A stretch of DNA of 64,000 bases, from NCBI GenBank assembly GCA_038040445.1, contig JBBPIG010000023.1:1-64000 (forward strand), given 5' to 3'. The DNA is from Acidobacteriota bacterium. GTDB taxonomy: Bacteria; Acidobacteriota; Blastocatellia; UBA7656. Shown piece by piece: positions 1 to 8,696 of the stretch. A program made the position numbers and the translations under genes. The notes below the pieces were generated by a model. That model searched no databases. It saw nothing but the letters and a program-made list of their open reading frames with translations, and had not been told where the DNA came from. Each line of letters starts with the position of its first letter. The first letter of the stretch is position 1.

Positions 1-18
1 GCTCATGCGGCGGAAAGA

Positions 19-45
19 GCAAGCTGAAGCTTGAACTCTGAACTC
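19..45. repeat. Arm of an AAGCTTGAACTCTGAACTC repeat
   Basis: The sequence reads as the reverse complement of a word found again at 21949-22018 and 30996-31076. Only one arm is visible because the window begins here. The rest of positions 1-160, downstream of the aldehyde dehydrogenase, shows no gene. Confidence 0.5.
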
Positions 46-160
46 AAACTGACCCTGGTATTCAGCGGCAATTGCCAGCGCCTTCCCAAACCAGACGACG
101 ACTCCTGCGTCCGCTCTTCTCACGTCGTGTTTAATTGAGCATAAGTAAAGCGATAGACGG

Positions 161-1627
161 TTACTTGTAGTTCACGTAGACCACTTTGGTCTCAGTGTAG
201 AAACTCATCACTTCGTCGCCGACCTCGCGACCGCCGTAGCCGCTCTCCTTGATCCCCCCAAACGGCACGTGCGAGAAGCCACCCACTCCCGGTCGATTTA
301 CGTGAATGATTCCGGCTTGCGCGCGCTCGGCGAAACGAAACACCTTACCTACATCTCGTGCAAAGATCGTCGAAGTGAGGCCGTAGCGCACAGAGTTCGC
401 GATCTTAATCCCCTCTTCCAAATCTCGAACCCGAATCACGGCCACAACCGGGCCGAAGATCTCTTCCTGAGTTATCTCCATGCCCTGCTTTGCCTCGATC
501 ACCGTGGGCGCGAAGAAGTGACCGCGCTCGAGCCCGCCATCTTTCACAGGCGCGCCGCCCGCACACAACTTTCCGCCTTCATTCACGCCAACGCCGACGT
601 AGTGGGCTACGCCGTTCATCGCGCGCGAATCGACAAGCGGTCCCATCTCAACTCCCGCCTCTATTCCGGGCCCGATGCGAATCGAAGACGCGCGCGCGAT
701 CAGGCGGCCCAGAAAGTCGTCGTAAACTCTGTCCGTCACAATCGCCCGGCTCGTCGCGGTGCACCGCTGACCCGTCGAGCCAAAGCCGCCGGCGACCACC
801 CCGTTCACCGCCAAGTCGAGATCGGCGTCGTCCAGCACGATCTGCGGGTTCTTTCCTCCAAGCTCCAACTGCAGCTTCAGCATCCGCTCGCCGCCGTCCC
901 GAGCGATCATCTTTCCGACTTTGGTCGAGCCCGTAAACGAGACGCCTTTCACGGCTTCGTTTGAGATCAGCTCGACGCCCGGCGCGCTGTCACCATGTAC
1001 GAGGTTCACGACGCCCGACGGCACGCCCGCTTCTTCGAGACCTCGAACCAGCGCGGTCGCGGTCAACGGCGTGAGCGGCGATGGCTTGAGCACGGCGGTG
1101 TTGCCTGCGACGAGGGCGGGCGCGAGCTTCCATACGGGAATCGCCACCGGGAAATTCCACGGGCTGATCAAGCCGACTACGCCTAACGGCTGGGAGCTCG
1201 AGTAACAAAACACGCCGTCTTCCTCAGCCGGGAACACGCGCCCCGCAAGCCTGCGCCCCATGCCGGCGGTGAACTCGAGTATGTCCATCGAGCGTTTCAC
1301 TTCGCCGACGGACTCGGGAAGTATTTTTCCTTCCTCGCGCGTGAGCAGGTTGGCGAGTTCATCCTTGTGCGCATCCATCCAGTTGAGCCACTCGAACAGC
1401 AGCCGGCCGCGCTTCGGCGCAGCCAACGCGCTCCAGTCCGCAGCCGCGCCGTTCGCTGCTTCGATCGCCCGGCGCGCATCTTCGCGCGACGAATCCGGAG
1501 CGCGGGCCACGAGTATGGATTGATCGGCAGGGTCGTGCCGGTCAGCCCATTTGTCCGACGCAGAAGGCTCCCATTTCCCACCGATGAAATTCAGAACTGT
1601 TTGCCCTATTTCAGGTATGCCGTTCAT
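161..1627 (-). CDS. NAD(P)-dependent aldehyde dehydrogenase, 2,5-dioxovalerate dehydrogenase-like
   Basis: A 488-residue ALDH-superfamily enzyme that oxidises an aldehyde to a carboxylate through a cysteine thioester. The general-base glutamate lies in LELGGKNP (about residue 255) and the nucleophile in GQRCTAT (about residue 289). The cofactor-binding SPWNFP and GNTAVLKPS segments and the C-terminal EEIFGPV and PFGGIKESGYG motifs are present. The STGQRCTATSR context resembles alpha-ketoglutarate semialdehyde (2,5-dioxovalerate) dehydrogenases of sugar-acid catabolism, but substrate is not proven. I use the internal ATG at 1627 (MNGIPEIGQ) because AGAGGTG lies just upstream; an upstream in-frame start at 1702 has no such site. 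It is a monocistronic leftward gene with no sugar-acid pathway genes beside it. Confidence 0.9.
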   Translation of the reverse strand: MNGIPEIGQTVLNFIGGKWEPSASDKWADRHDPADQSILVARAPDSSREDARRAIEAANGAAADWSALAAPKRGRLLFEWLNWMDAHKDELANLLTREEGKILPESVGEVKRSMDILEFTAGMGRRLAGRVFPAEEDGVFCYSSSQPLGVVGLISPWNFPVAIPVWKLAPALVAGNTAVLKPSPLTPLTATALVRGLEEAGVPSGVVNLVHGDSAPGVELISNEAVKGVSFTGSTKVGKMIARDGGERMLKLQLELGGKNPQIVLDDADLDLAVNGVVAGGFGSTGQRCTATSRAIVTDRVYDDFLGRLIARASSIRIGPGIEAGVEMGPLVDSRAMNGVAHYVGVGVNEGGKLCAGGAPVKDGGLERGHFFAPTVIEAKQGMEITQEEIFGPVVAVIRVRDLEEGIKIANSVRYGLTSTIFARDVGKVFRFAERAQAGIIHVNRPGVGGFSHVPFGGIKESGYGGREVGDEVMSFYTETKVVYVNYK

Positions 1628-1777
1628 CGTGTTTGAATCACCTCTGGTTATATGGATGTGACAATCGCCGGCTTCAGGGCCGCGACCGTTCAAGGTGCGC
1701 ACTGAGCGACCGCATTATACGGGGAATCATCAAGAAGTGCACGACGGAGCTACGGACACCTGAACCAATCCATGGCT

Positions 1778-1877
1778 GTTTTCCATTAGGCCAGGGGTTT
1801 CAGGCCTGGAGTCGGTTTTCCACTAGCCCATGCGTTCAGAGACTGTGTCACCCCCCAACTTGAAGTTGGGGGTTTTG
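1778..1877. repeat. Paired TTTTCCAYTAG direct repeats plus a CCCCCAACTT hairpin
   Basis: This sits in the 654-base gap 1628-2281. Two related copies start at 1778 and 1814 (GTTTTCCATTAGGCCAGG and GTTTTCCACTAGCCCATG). The same word recurs as an inverted pair at 37574 and 37914. At 1852-1872, CCCCCAACTT and AAGTTGGGGG form a near-perfect 10-bp stem with a one-base centre, followed by TTTT. The hairpin could act as a terminator, but no rightward gene precedes it, so a repeat element is the likelier reading. Confidence 0.6.
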
Positions 1878-2023
1878 AACCCGCTCGGCTCGAGCCGCTG
1901 AAGATCGTAATTATTGACAAAGCGTACGATACCCATTAGACTGGCTGCGTAACATATAGTTGTTTTAAGTCACCGATAAAGGCACACCAGGAGTGATCCT
2001 GGGTCGCAAAGCCAAGGCCTTCG

Positions 2024-2103
2024 AATTTTGGATTGCGGATTTTGGATTAGCAGAGGTCGATGCACCTTCAATCCAAAATCGGAAATCTAAAATCCAAAAT
2101 CAG
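2024..2103. repeat. Inverted arms of GGATTTTGGATT units
   Basis: The left arm (2024-2050) holds tandem TTTTGGATT units. The right arm (2069-2103) holds the reverse complement AATCCAAAATC three times. They are separated by about 20 bases. Together with 1778-1877 this accounts for most of the structure in the gap upstream of the transglycosylase. No other gene is seen there. Confidence 0.65.
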
Positions 2104-2281
2104 CAGAAGGATGTCTGGCTGCCGAAGTGAAGTTGAATCGCCCCTCCAGGTTTTCAACTCCGCTTCTTCCGGTCCCCTCTGAGAGTCAGTTCTCGCTTCA
2201 TGACCAGGTTTAGATTGCATACGCAAGAACTCAACGGAAGACGTTACTAGGACTTCGAGTCGCAAGAGGAGTGGAGGGTAA

Positions 2282-3085
2282 ATGAGATCAACCGCCGGCC
2301 TGATTGTCACAGCGCTCTTAGCACTAATCGTTAGCGACGCGCGAGCCCAGGATGCAAACATAGTTTTGAACACCGAAGGTGCACGCGAGCAGCTTCAGCG
2401 AACACCCGCGCTTGTCATTCATGAAGCCGCGACACTTCCCGCCGTCGTCAAAAACACCTTGGCAACGGCGCTCAAGACTCCGGATACGCAAACGAAAACC
2501 GCGGCGTCCAAAACATCCGCCGCTGCCGCGTCTCCGGCGGCGCCCAGCATGCAGCCGATAGTGTTCCCCGGGGGCTCGACTTCCATTGGCGGCGAGATCG
2601 GGACGACCGGCAATCCGAGGTACGACGAGTTAATCAAGCTTTCAGCGGCGCGCAACGGCCTGGATCCCAATCTGATCATCGCGGTGATGCGTCAGGAGTC
2701 AGGCTTCAATCTACGCGCGCGGTCTTACAAAGGTGCGTCCGGGCTAATGCAACTGATGCCCGGGACCGCCCAGCGTTTCGGTGTGACAAACATATTCGAC
2801 CCGGCGCAAAATATCGAGGGAGGCGCAAGGTATTTGCGATTCTTGAAGGACTCGTTCAACGACGATCTTAGTCTCGTGCTGGCAGGCTACAACGCGGGCG
2901 AAAATGCCGTAGTTAATTCAGGCTACAAAATCCCGCGATATCGCGAAACGCAGAACTACGTGCGAAGCATCTCAGCGCGCTACGATGCGGCAAAGAACAG
3001 ATCGGCAATCGCGCCGCGGGTTCCCGCTCAGGCGGCTCCGGCCGCGGAGACCTTTTCTAAAGGGCGTCTTTCGAACAACTACTAA
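2282..3085 (+). CDS. Lytic transglycosylase, SLT/Goose-lysozyme-like fold, exported
   Basis: A 267-residue secreted enzyme expected to cleave peptidoglycan between MurNAc and GlcNAc to give 1,6-anhydroMurNAc. Residues 1-22 form a signal peptide ending near ARAQD. An Ala/Thr/Pro-rich linker (residues 60-100) leads to an SLT domain at about 112-235. The catalytic glutamate is E139 in MRQESGF. The family motifs GLMQLMP and AGYNAG follow. GGAGTGGAGGG precedes the ATG. The GT2 gene starts 9 bases after the stop, so the two are probably cotranscribed. A muralytic amidase follows in the same direction, which suggests a cell-envelope cluster. Confidence 0.9.
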   Translation: MRSTAGLIVTALLALIVSDARAQDANIVLNTEGAREQLQRTPALVIHEAATLPAVVKNTLATALKTPDTQTKTAASKTSAAAASPAAPSMQPIVFPGGSTSIGGEIGTTGNPRYDELIKLSAARNGLDPNLIIAVMRQESGFNLRARSYKGASGLMQLMPGTAQRFGVTNIFDPAQNIEGGARYLRFLKDSFNDDLSLVLAGYNAGENAVVNSGYKIPRYRETQNYVRSISARYDAAKNRSAIAPRVPAQAAPAAETFSKGRLSNNY

Positions 3086-3094
3086 TCGGTTCAC

Positions 3095-3814
3095 ATGATC
3101 TCTTTCATCGTCCCAGCCTACAACGAAGAGGCGCTGATCGGCCGAACGCTCGAGGCGTTGAACCAGGCCGCGCGAGACATCGGCGAGCCTTACGAAATCA
3201 TTGTCGCGGACGATGCCTCTACGGACCGGACGGCGGCGATCGCAGAGGCGCATGGCGCGCGAGTCGTCGCAGTGAATCGGCGGCAGATAGCCGCAACCCG
3301 CAATGACGGCGCGCGCGAGTCCACCGGCGACAGGCTGATCTTCGTCGACGCGGACACGGTAGTCAGCAAAGAAGCCGTTCGCGCCGCGATCGACGCGATG
3401 AACCATGGCGCGGCGGGAGGCGGGTCGGCGGTGAACTTCGATGGAAAGCTTCCGCGCTACGCCGAGCTGACTTTTCCGATGATGGTGAGAATCTTCCGCG
3501 TCACAGGTTTTGCGTGCGGGTGCTTTCTCTTCTGCACTCGGCGGGCCTTCGATGCGGCGGGCGGATTCGACGAAAAGTTATTCGCGTCCGAGGAGATCAC
3601 GATGAGTCGAGCGTTGAAGCGTCAGGGCCGCTTCGTTGTTCTCCGGGAATCGGTGACTTCCTCAGGGAGAAAGCTGCGGATGTATTCCGGCAGAGAAGTG
3701 CTGCGGCTTCTTGCCAGTATCCTGCTTGCCGGACCGAAGGGACTCAGAAATCGCGATCGTCTGGAAGTATGGTACGGCGGCCGCCGCGAAGACCCCGGCC
3801 TTGCGGGCGATTAG
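3095..3814 (+). CDS. Family 2 glycosyltransferase
   Basis: A 239-residue GT-A fold glycosyltransferase. The N-terminal FIVPAYNEE and VADDASTDRT motifs are the nucleotide-sugar binding signature, and the metal-binding DxD is VDADT (D85, D87). There is no clear membrane helix, only a moderately hydrophobic segment near the C-terminus (REVLRLLASILLAGPKG), so it may bind the membrane peripherally. Such short GT2 enzymes typically transfer a sugar to a lipid or polyprenyl carrier. Donor and acceptor cannot be read from sequence. It lies 9 bases behind the transglycosylase and 117 bases ahead of the amidase. Confidence 0.85.
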   Translation: MISFIVPAYNEEALIGRTLEALNQAARDIGEPYEIIVADDASTDRTAAIAEAHGARVVAVNRRQIAATRNDGARESTGDRLIFVDADTVVSKEAVRAAIDAMNHGAAGGGSAVNFDGKLPRYAELTFPMMVRIFRVTGFACGCFLFCTRRAFDAAGGFDEKLFASEEITMSRALKRQGRFVVLRESVTSSGRKLRMYSGREVLRLLASILLAGPKGLRNRDRLEVWYGGRREDPGLAGD

Positions 3815-3931
3815 CCTGCTCCCCAAACTGGTAACAGACTGCGGCCTTTCGTTGTTGTATACTGCACCCGATGCCCCTCCGGAAATAGACGGGCAGGCAG
3901 TCCCGAAAGAAGTTCTCAGCAACGGTCCGAT

Positions 3932-5908
3932 ATGCGATGGCCCGCACGTTACAAGTTGATAGTCAGCGGTATCGTCTTCGCGCTGGTTTTCTGCCTGACG
4001 GTTCGTCCAGTTCTGAACGCGGCTGATCCCGATTCTTCCTCATCACGAAATCCAGACTCACTGGCCGATAAACTCTTTCGATACGCAGGCGAGCTTGGCC
4101 GCGCGCTGCATGAGCGGCCCCTCGAAGAACGAAGCGCGAGCGACTACCGCCGGGCGATGGATGCCTACGGGCAGGTCATTCGTCTCAACACCGATCATTA
4201 TTTCTCGGCGGAATCGCTGGCTCGAAGGGCCGAGCTTCTCCGCGAGATGGCGGACGCGACCGGCGATTCCGCGCTCTATCAGCAAGCCATCGAAGCCTAC
4301 CGCGCCATCGTCACCGAGCACAAACACAGCGTCTTCGTTGGCGACGCGTTGATAGGCATTGCGCAGATCTACGAAGAGAACTTGCAGGACCTTGACGGAG
4401 CGGCGGCAGCTTACAAGGAATTGATCTCTTACTTTCCTTCCTCGGTGCTGGCTCGCGAGGCGCGCGCGGTGCTTGCGCGATTTGAAACTCAGTTAAAGAA
4501 TCGCCCGATCGATGTGATGGTTTCCCCGGCCGGTACGCGCCGCGATGCCGAGCAGTTGGTTGGGCCGCCTATGCTCACAAACGTGCGGAACTTCAGCGGG
4601 CCCGACTACGCTCGCGTTGTCATAGATCTTTCGGAGCAAAGCAGGTACGTTGAGCGGCGCGTGGGCAACCGGTTGAGCATAGAACTCAGCCGCGCAGCAG
4701 TTTCATCGTCGTTATACGGCCGGCGCTTTATTGTTGGAGATGGCAGCCTGCTCAAGCGAATCGTAGTTTCTAATGGCGAGGCGCCCGCGCAAGGTCGCGC
4801 GCTCGGTGCCGCGCTTGGTATTGTCCAGATCGATATAGAAGTCGGCTCTCTTTCTAGTTATTCGACCTTCCGGCTCTCCGAACCGGAGCGCATAGTGATC
4901 GATCTCCACTCGGCCGGCTCCGCCGGCTCCATTGTCAAGACGGCTCGCGAGAGTTCAGCCAGATCCATCACTCAACCCGAAGCGTCAGTAAGATCAGCCG
5001 CCGGAATGACCGAGGCCCGCAACTCGCAACCCCGAACCAGGAATCTCAGCGGCGCGGACCGGAATCCGTTGATGGCGCTTCCTGAGATAACTGATCCGAT
5101 CGTGCCGCTCGCACAAGCAAATTCGCCGGCCGCAGCCGACACACCAGCGGCGGCTGCGCAAGCACTGGCCGCGAAGGTGGATGCCAAAGCCGCGCAATCG
5201 CCGCTCAAACGCATCGTGATCGACCCCGGTCACGGCGGTCACGACACCGGAACGATAAGCGCGGGTGGAATGCGAGAGAAAGACCTGGTGCTCGACGTCG
5301 GCCGCCGGCTCAAGGCCTATATCAAGAACCGCTATCCTGATGTCGAAGTGATAATGACGCGGGACTCGGATCGCTTCGTCGCGCTCGAGGAACGAACAGC
5401 GATCGCGAACTCCCGACGCGCCGACCTGTTCATCTCGATTCACGCGAACGCGAGTCCGTCGCGGTCGGCGTCAGGTGTGGAGACTTTCTTTTTAAGCCCG
5501 GATCGCGCGCCCGCTGAAGACTTGCAGGCCGCGGCGAGAGAGAACGCCCGGCTTGCGAGCAACACGGCAGGCGAGAAGCGGGAGCCTATGTTTGCAAGCG
5601 TGACGGTTGGCAACCGAGTAGCCGAGTCTCGCGAGCTTGCGCGCTACATTCAAGCCGGGCTTGTGCGGGGGATCGGCGCGCAGTCTCCGCGAACCGCTAT
5701 GAATCGCGGAGTGAAGCACGCGCCGTTCGTAGTGCTGCTGGGAGCAGCGATGCCAAGCGTGCTTGCTGAAGTTTCCTTTCTCTCCAATCCCAAAGACGAA
5801 GCCTTGCTCCAGACGAGTCAATTCCGCGAGCGGGTTGCTGCTTCGCTGTTCGCAGGTTTGAATGCCTACCTTAAGAAGAATCGCGCGTCTGAAGCGAAAG
5901 CCAAATAA
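3932..5908 (+). CDS. N-acetylmuramoyl-L-alanine amidase with TPR and AMIN domains
   Basis: A 658-residue exported zinc amidase (amidase_3 fold) that would cut the MurNAc-L-Ala bond of peptidoglycan. A signal peptide covers residues 1-31. TPR-like helices cover about 60-190. An AMIN domain covers about 214-330 (VRNFSGPDYARVVIDLSEQ, SEPERIVIDLHSA). A low-complexity linker runs to about 424. The catalytic domain holds the zinc ligands in IDPGHGGHD, REKDLVLD and SIHANAS and the catalytic glutamate in LAEVSFLSN. The AMIN domain normally targets septal wall in AmiC-type enzymes. The linker contains a stretch (ARNSQPRTRNL) resembling a repeat word found elsewhere in the window. The gene is convergent with the Hedgehog-domain gene, with three bases between stops. 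Confidence 0.9.
   Translation: MRWPARYKLIVSGIVFALVFCLTVRPVLNAADPDSSSSRNPDSLADKLFRYAGELGRALHERPLEERSASDYRRAMDAYGQVIRLNTDHYFSAESLARRAELLREMADATGDSALYQQAIEAYRAIVTEHKHSVFVGDALIGIAQIYEENLQDLDGAAAAYKELISYFPSSVLAREARAVLARFETQLKNRPIDVMVSPAGTRRDAEQLVGPPMLTNVRNFSGPDYARVVIDLSEQSRYVERRVGNRLSIELSRAAVSSSLYGRRFIVGDGSLLKRIVVSNGEAPAQGRALGAALGIVQIDIEVGSLSSYSTFRLSEPERIVIDLHSAGSAGSIVKTARESSARSITQPEASVRSAAGMTEARNSQPRTRNLSGADRNPLMALPEITDPIVPLAQANSPAAADTPAAAAQALAAKVDAKAAQSPLKRIVIDPGHGGHDTGTISAGGMREKDLVLDVGRRLKAYIKNRYPDVEVIMTRDSDRFVALEERTAIANSRRADLFISIHANASPSRSASGVETFFLSPDRAPAEDLQAAARENARLASNTAGEKREPMFASVTVGNRVAESRELARYIQAGLVRGIGAQSPRTAMNRGVKHAPFVVLLGAAMPSVLAEVSFLSNPKDEALLQTSQFRERVAASLFAGLNAYLKKNRASEAKAK
5018..5050. 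repeat. Possible in-frame repeat arm inside the amidase linker
   Basis: The linker DNA reads CAACCCCGAACCAGGAATC. This resembles the GAACCCGGAACCC arms at 9745-9830 and 31247-31283. Its translation (QPRTRNL) echoes the TEPGTRNPEL insert of the acyl-CoA synthetase. Only one arm is seen, so the assignment is weak. Confidence 0.3.
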
Positions 5909-5911
5909 GGA

Positions 5912-6361
5912 CTATCGCGACACTGACGCGTGGATGTGCTTGTCATTCTCGAAGAATACCCAGTCGAATCCAGCTTCAACGGCAAGGCCACCCAGGCGGC
6001 CAAGTTTAGCCAGATTGACAGGGTCAGTGGTCATATCTGCGGCTCTGCCCTCGTAGTGCGTGCTGGTTGAGCTGTGTTCCAGGTTCTCGTCCCACGCCTC
6101 CGTGACCCTCAGTTTGAAGCCGGGCAGTTCAGTCTTGACCAACTGGGCGAGCTTGTCGATCTTCTCCTTGAGTTTTGGGGTCATCATCATATCCGCGCCG
6201 GTTCTCTCTTCGTTTTTGAAAACCACGTCGGGGTTGTCGTTCCGTACGAACTCCAGGAACTCGGGAGAGGTGCGGGTGATCTTTTTCGTGATTGCGCCCA
6301 CCGTGTCCTTCTCCGATTTGTTGGGGACCTTCTGGTGGAGCGTGAGAGTCGTTGTCGCCAT
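5912..6361 (-). CDS. Bacterial Hedgehog signalling-domain (Hh/M15 peptidase-like) protein
   Basis: A 149-residue protein that is essentially a stand-alone animal-type Hedgehog N-terminal domain. Recognisable blocks are NPDVVFKNEERTGAD, LRVTEAWDE, HYEGRAADMTT and LAVEAGFDWVFFE. By comparison with Sonic hedgehog (from memory), the zinc ligands map to H102, D109 and H144 and the catalytic-position glutamate to E138. H96 and H142 are also kept. The calcium-site acids map to E51, E52, D57, E88 and D91, with the sixth replaced by N93. There is no Hint autoprocessing domain, no lipidated cysteine and no obvious signal peptide. The fold is shared with M15/VanX D,D-peptidases, so peptidoglycan hydrolysis is a reasonable inference. 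GGAGG sits 7 bases before the ATG. It lies tail to tail with a muramoyl amidase. Confidence 0.88.
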   Translation of the reverse strand: MATTTLTLHQKVPNKSEKDTVGAITKKITRTSPEFLEFVRNDNPDVVFKNEERTGADMMMTPKLKEKIDKLAQLVKTELPGFKLRVTEAWDENLEHSSTSTHYEGRAADMTTDPVNLAKLGRLGGLAVEAGFDWVFFENDKHIHASVSR

Positions 6362-6536
6362 AAGTTTCCTCCTTCAAGATTAGTAGTGCGCGCGGCAAAA
6401 CCTGCGCCCTTATAGGTCATAGACGTAGTTTTTGATTGAGACTATGCACGTTTCTTACCGTGGACTCTCCGAAGCGACCATTGGCGCGACCCGGTGAACA
6501 GTCTGCGCGGAAGCCGCGATGGCTTCGTGCGGCCAA

Positions 6537-7673
6537 TCATTCCTGTGCGGGTTCGTTACGCACCTTGCCAACATCCCGCAAGCTGACGTAGCCCACGATG
6601 AATCCATTCGAGTCCAGCACAACCGCGCGGCCGAGCCGGTTGTTGGCCAGCATCGACTGCGCCTCGGGAATCGGTGTGTTCGCGTTGATGAACATCGAAG
6701 CGTCAACCGGACGCATCACCTCTCTAGCTTCAAGATGGGACCACTCTTCGCGTGGCACCTGCTTCAATTCGTCGAGCAGCAGCATCCCATGAAGCCTCCT
6801 CTCCAGAACGACTGGAAAACTTGTGTGGTGATTGTTGCTCAGCACATTGTTGATGAAGTCGTTGACTTTCATCCCAGGCGGAATCTGCACCACGTCGCGA
6901 TTCATAACGTCCTCGACCGTCCCGCGCTTGACTCGCCACACTCCGCGGCTCCGCCCTTCCGTAGTGCCGAGCATCAACGCGATCATCAATCCAATGATCA
7001 TCATCCACAATCCGGTGATGCCGTAGTCGGGAAGCATAATGAAAAAGTAGATGCCCGCTACGATCAGGGTGATCGCGATCATCAGCCCCGATTGGATCGC
7101 AATCTGCGTCGCCGCTCTAAAGTTCTTGTTGTAGCGCCACAACGCCGCCCTGAGCACCCGGCCCCCGTCGAGCGGCAAGCCCGGCAATATGTTGAAGCCA
7201 GCAAGGAACCAGTTCACAACGCCCAGATGCCGCAGGACCTGACCGATCGCGCGATGAGTAGTGCCATAAACAAAGAGATCGACCGCCAGATAGAAGATCG
7301 TCCCGATAATAAAGCTGGCCGCGGGACCTACGATGGCGATCTTGAACTCGGACGAAGGCTGCGCCGGCTGCCCGTTAAGCGACGCGAGCCCGCCGAACAT
7401 GTACAGCGTGATGTTGCCGGTGCCCAGCCCTTCAGCACGCGCCATTGTCGCGTGCGCAAGCTCATGCAAGAGCACCGACACGAACAGCAGCATCGTCGTC
7501 AGCAACCCGAGCGCCCAATATTGGGCCGTCGATAAGCCCGGCGCTTCGCGAGGCAAAAGGCCCGAGGCAATCGCCCACGCATAGAAAGGAAACACCGGTA
7601 GCCAGCTATAGTGAGCGTAGATCGGTATGCCAAAAGCTCGGCCGAGGTAAAAAGGTTTCGGATTGAGAGTCAT
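6537..7673 (-). CDS. Site-2 protease-like M50 metallopeptidase with tandem CBS domains
   Basis: A 378-residue integral membrane protease of the SpoIVFB-like, CBS-containing branch. Hydrophobic segments span about residues 15-240. The zinc motif HELAH is at 70-74 and the third ligand is in LPGLPLDGGRVL (D169). Two CBS domains occupy about 240-375 and probably gate activity in response to adenine nucleotides. Such enzymes cut substrates within the membrane, commonly anti-sigma factors. No substrate is encoded next to it, though an ECF/anti-sigma pair lies about 4.5 kb away. It points the same way as the Hedgehog-domain gene, with 175 bases between them. No strong ribosome site precedes the ATG. 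Confidence 0.9.
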   Translation of the reverse strand: MTLNPKPFYLGRAFGIPIYAHYSWLPVFPFYAWAIASGLLPREAPGLSTAQYWALGLLTTMLLFVSVLLHELAHATMARAEGLGTGNITLYMFGGLASLNGQPAQPSSEFKIAIVGPAASFIIGTIFYLAVDLFVYGTTHRAIGQVLRHLGVVNWFLAGFNILPGLPLDGGRVLRAALWRYNKNFRAATQIAIQSGLMIAITLIVAGIYFFIMLPDYGITGLWMMIIGLMIALMLGTTEGRSRGVWRVKRGTVEDVMNRDVVQIPPGMKVNDFINNVLSNNHHTSFPVVLERRLHGMLLLDELKQVPREEWSHLEAREVMRPVDASMFINANTPIPEAQSMLANNRLGRAVVLDSNGFIVGYVSLRDVGKVRNEPAQE

Positions 7674-7742
7674 TACATGTAAGACGGATTCTTCTGACGG
7701 CGCTCGGAAAAAGTCTACAATGCAGCAAGCACTCCAACAAGC

Positions 7743-7767
7743 AGAGGTCAGAAGTCAGAAGTCAGAC
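7743..7767. repeat. Tandem CAGAAGT repeat
   Basis: The word TCAGAAGTCAGAAGTCAGA is tandemly repeated here, in the gap between the M50 protease and SixA, with no reverse-complement arm visible. Confidence 0.45.
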
Positions 7768-7846
7768 CTATGGACACTCCCCCTTCATAGACCGCCTAAC
7801 GCTCAATGGCCTATAATCAAACGCTTCGTCACCGATTAGGTTTTTT

Positions 7847-8359
7847 ATGGAGCTTTACATCATCCGGCACGCGATAGCTGAGCCGCTTGGCACAGGACAT
7901 GAATTCTCAGACCAAAAGCGCCCGCTTACGGAAGAGGGTCGCAATCGTATGCGCGAAATCTGCAAAGGCCTGCGGAACCTCGGGGTCGAATTGGATCTGA
8001 TAATGACCAGCCCGCTCGCGCGCGCCGTCGAGACGGCTGAAATCCTCGCGGGATCTCTGGGCATAAACAAGAAGGAGATTCAACAAACCCCGGCACTCGC
8101 GCCGGGCGCGCTTGCCGAACAGTTGTTTGCTGAGATCAAAAGCCAGGGCGTCGCTGAGTCGATAGCGCTTGTAGGACATCAGCCCGACCTCGGCACGTTG
8201 ATATCCAGAATAATACAAGGTGACAACGGCGTTGCGTCCATTCAGTTGAAGAAGGGCAGCATCTGTTGCATCAACCTGACTGAAACTGTCCCCACCCTTC
8301 GCGGCGAGTTAACGTGGCTTCTAACGCCCAGGCAACTACGCATGCTTGCAAGGGCGTGA
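7847..8359 (+). CDS. sixA: Phosphohistidine phosphatase SixA-type histidine phosphatase
   Basis: A 170-residue branch-1 histidine phosphatase. The phosphoacceptor histidine is in IIRHAIAEP (H8). The TSPLARAVETAEIL arginine motif and the second catalytic histidine in LVGHQPDL follow. SixA removes phosphate from histidine phosphotransfer proteins (for example ArcB Hpt, or NPr in enterobacteria). Other small RHG phosphatases have the same layout, so the target is uncertain. It is a cytosolic, single-gene unit. Confidence 0.85.
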   Translation: MELYIIRHAIAEPLGTGHEFSDQKRPLTEEGRNRMREICKGLRNLGVELDLIMTSPLARAVETAEILAGSLGINKKEIQQTPALAPGALAEQLFAEIKSQGVAESIALVGHQPDLGTLISRIIQGDNGVASIQLKKGSICCINLTETVPTLRGELTWLLTPRQLRMLARA

Positions 8360-8434
8360 TTGATGCAAGATTGGCGATTGCGGCTTGATAAGGCGCATTG
8401 ATAAGAACCGCAGCGAGTCGATTGGGATTTCAAA

Positions 8435-8662
8435 TTGTATTTCTTAGCTGTCACCTCAGGGCTGATAACGGGCACGATAGCGTGGTTTATCGCGTCTCAC
8501 TGGATAGCGTCTTCGATTACGAGCGTTGAGGATCGCCGGCCGGAGCTGATCGGCTCGAAGCGGTTGCGCGTCGGTGAAGCGGTGGCCTGCGGCGCGCTGT
8601 TTCTCGCCTGCTTCGCAATCGCGTTCTGGATTGCGCGATTGCTTTGGCTTCAGGCGAAATGA
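8435..8662 (+). CDS. Small hypothetical protein with two membrane helices
   Basis: A 75-residue frame with two hydrophobic segments (about residues 2-23 and 50-71) and a charged loop (VEDRRPELIGSKRLR) between them. The only usable start is TTG at 8435 and the ribosome site is poor. It lies between sixA and the convergent acyl-CoA synthetase. I do not recognise a family. The hydrophobicity pattern and codon use make it plausible, but it could be spurious. Confidence 0.4.
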   Translation: MYFLAVTSGLITGTIAWFIASHWIASSITSVEDRRPELIGSKRLRVGEAVACGALFLACFAIAFWIARLLWLQAK

Positions 8663-8696
8663 GAACGAGTCATTGTGCTGCGGGAAGTTTCCCGGG

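Noticed and set aside
1852-1877. Terminator of a rightward gene
   Set aside because: The stem and TTTT are convincing, but there is no rightward gene upstream of it, so it is kept as a repeat hairpin.
6519-7535. Rightward frame of 338 codons
   Set aside because: It is antisense to the M50-CBS gene, and its composition (His, Arg, Gln rich) is not protein-like.
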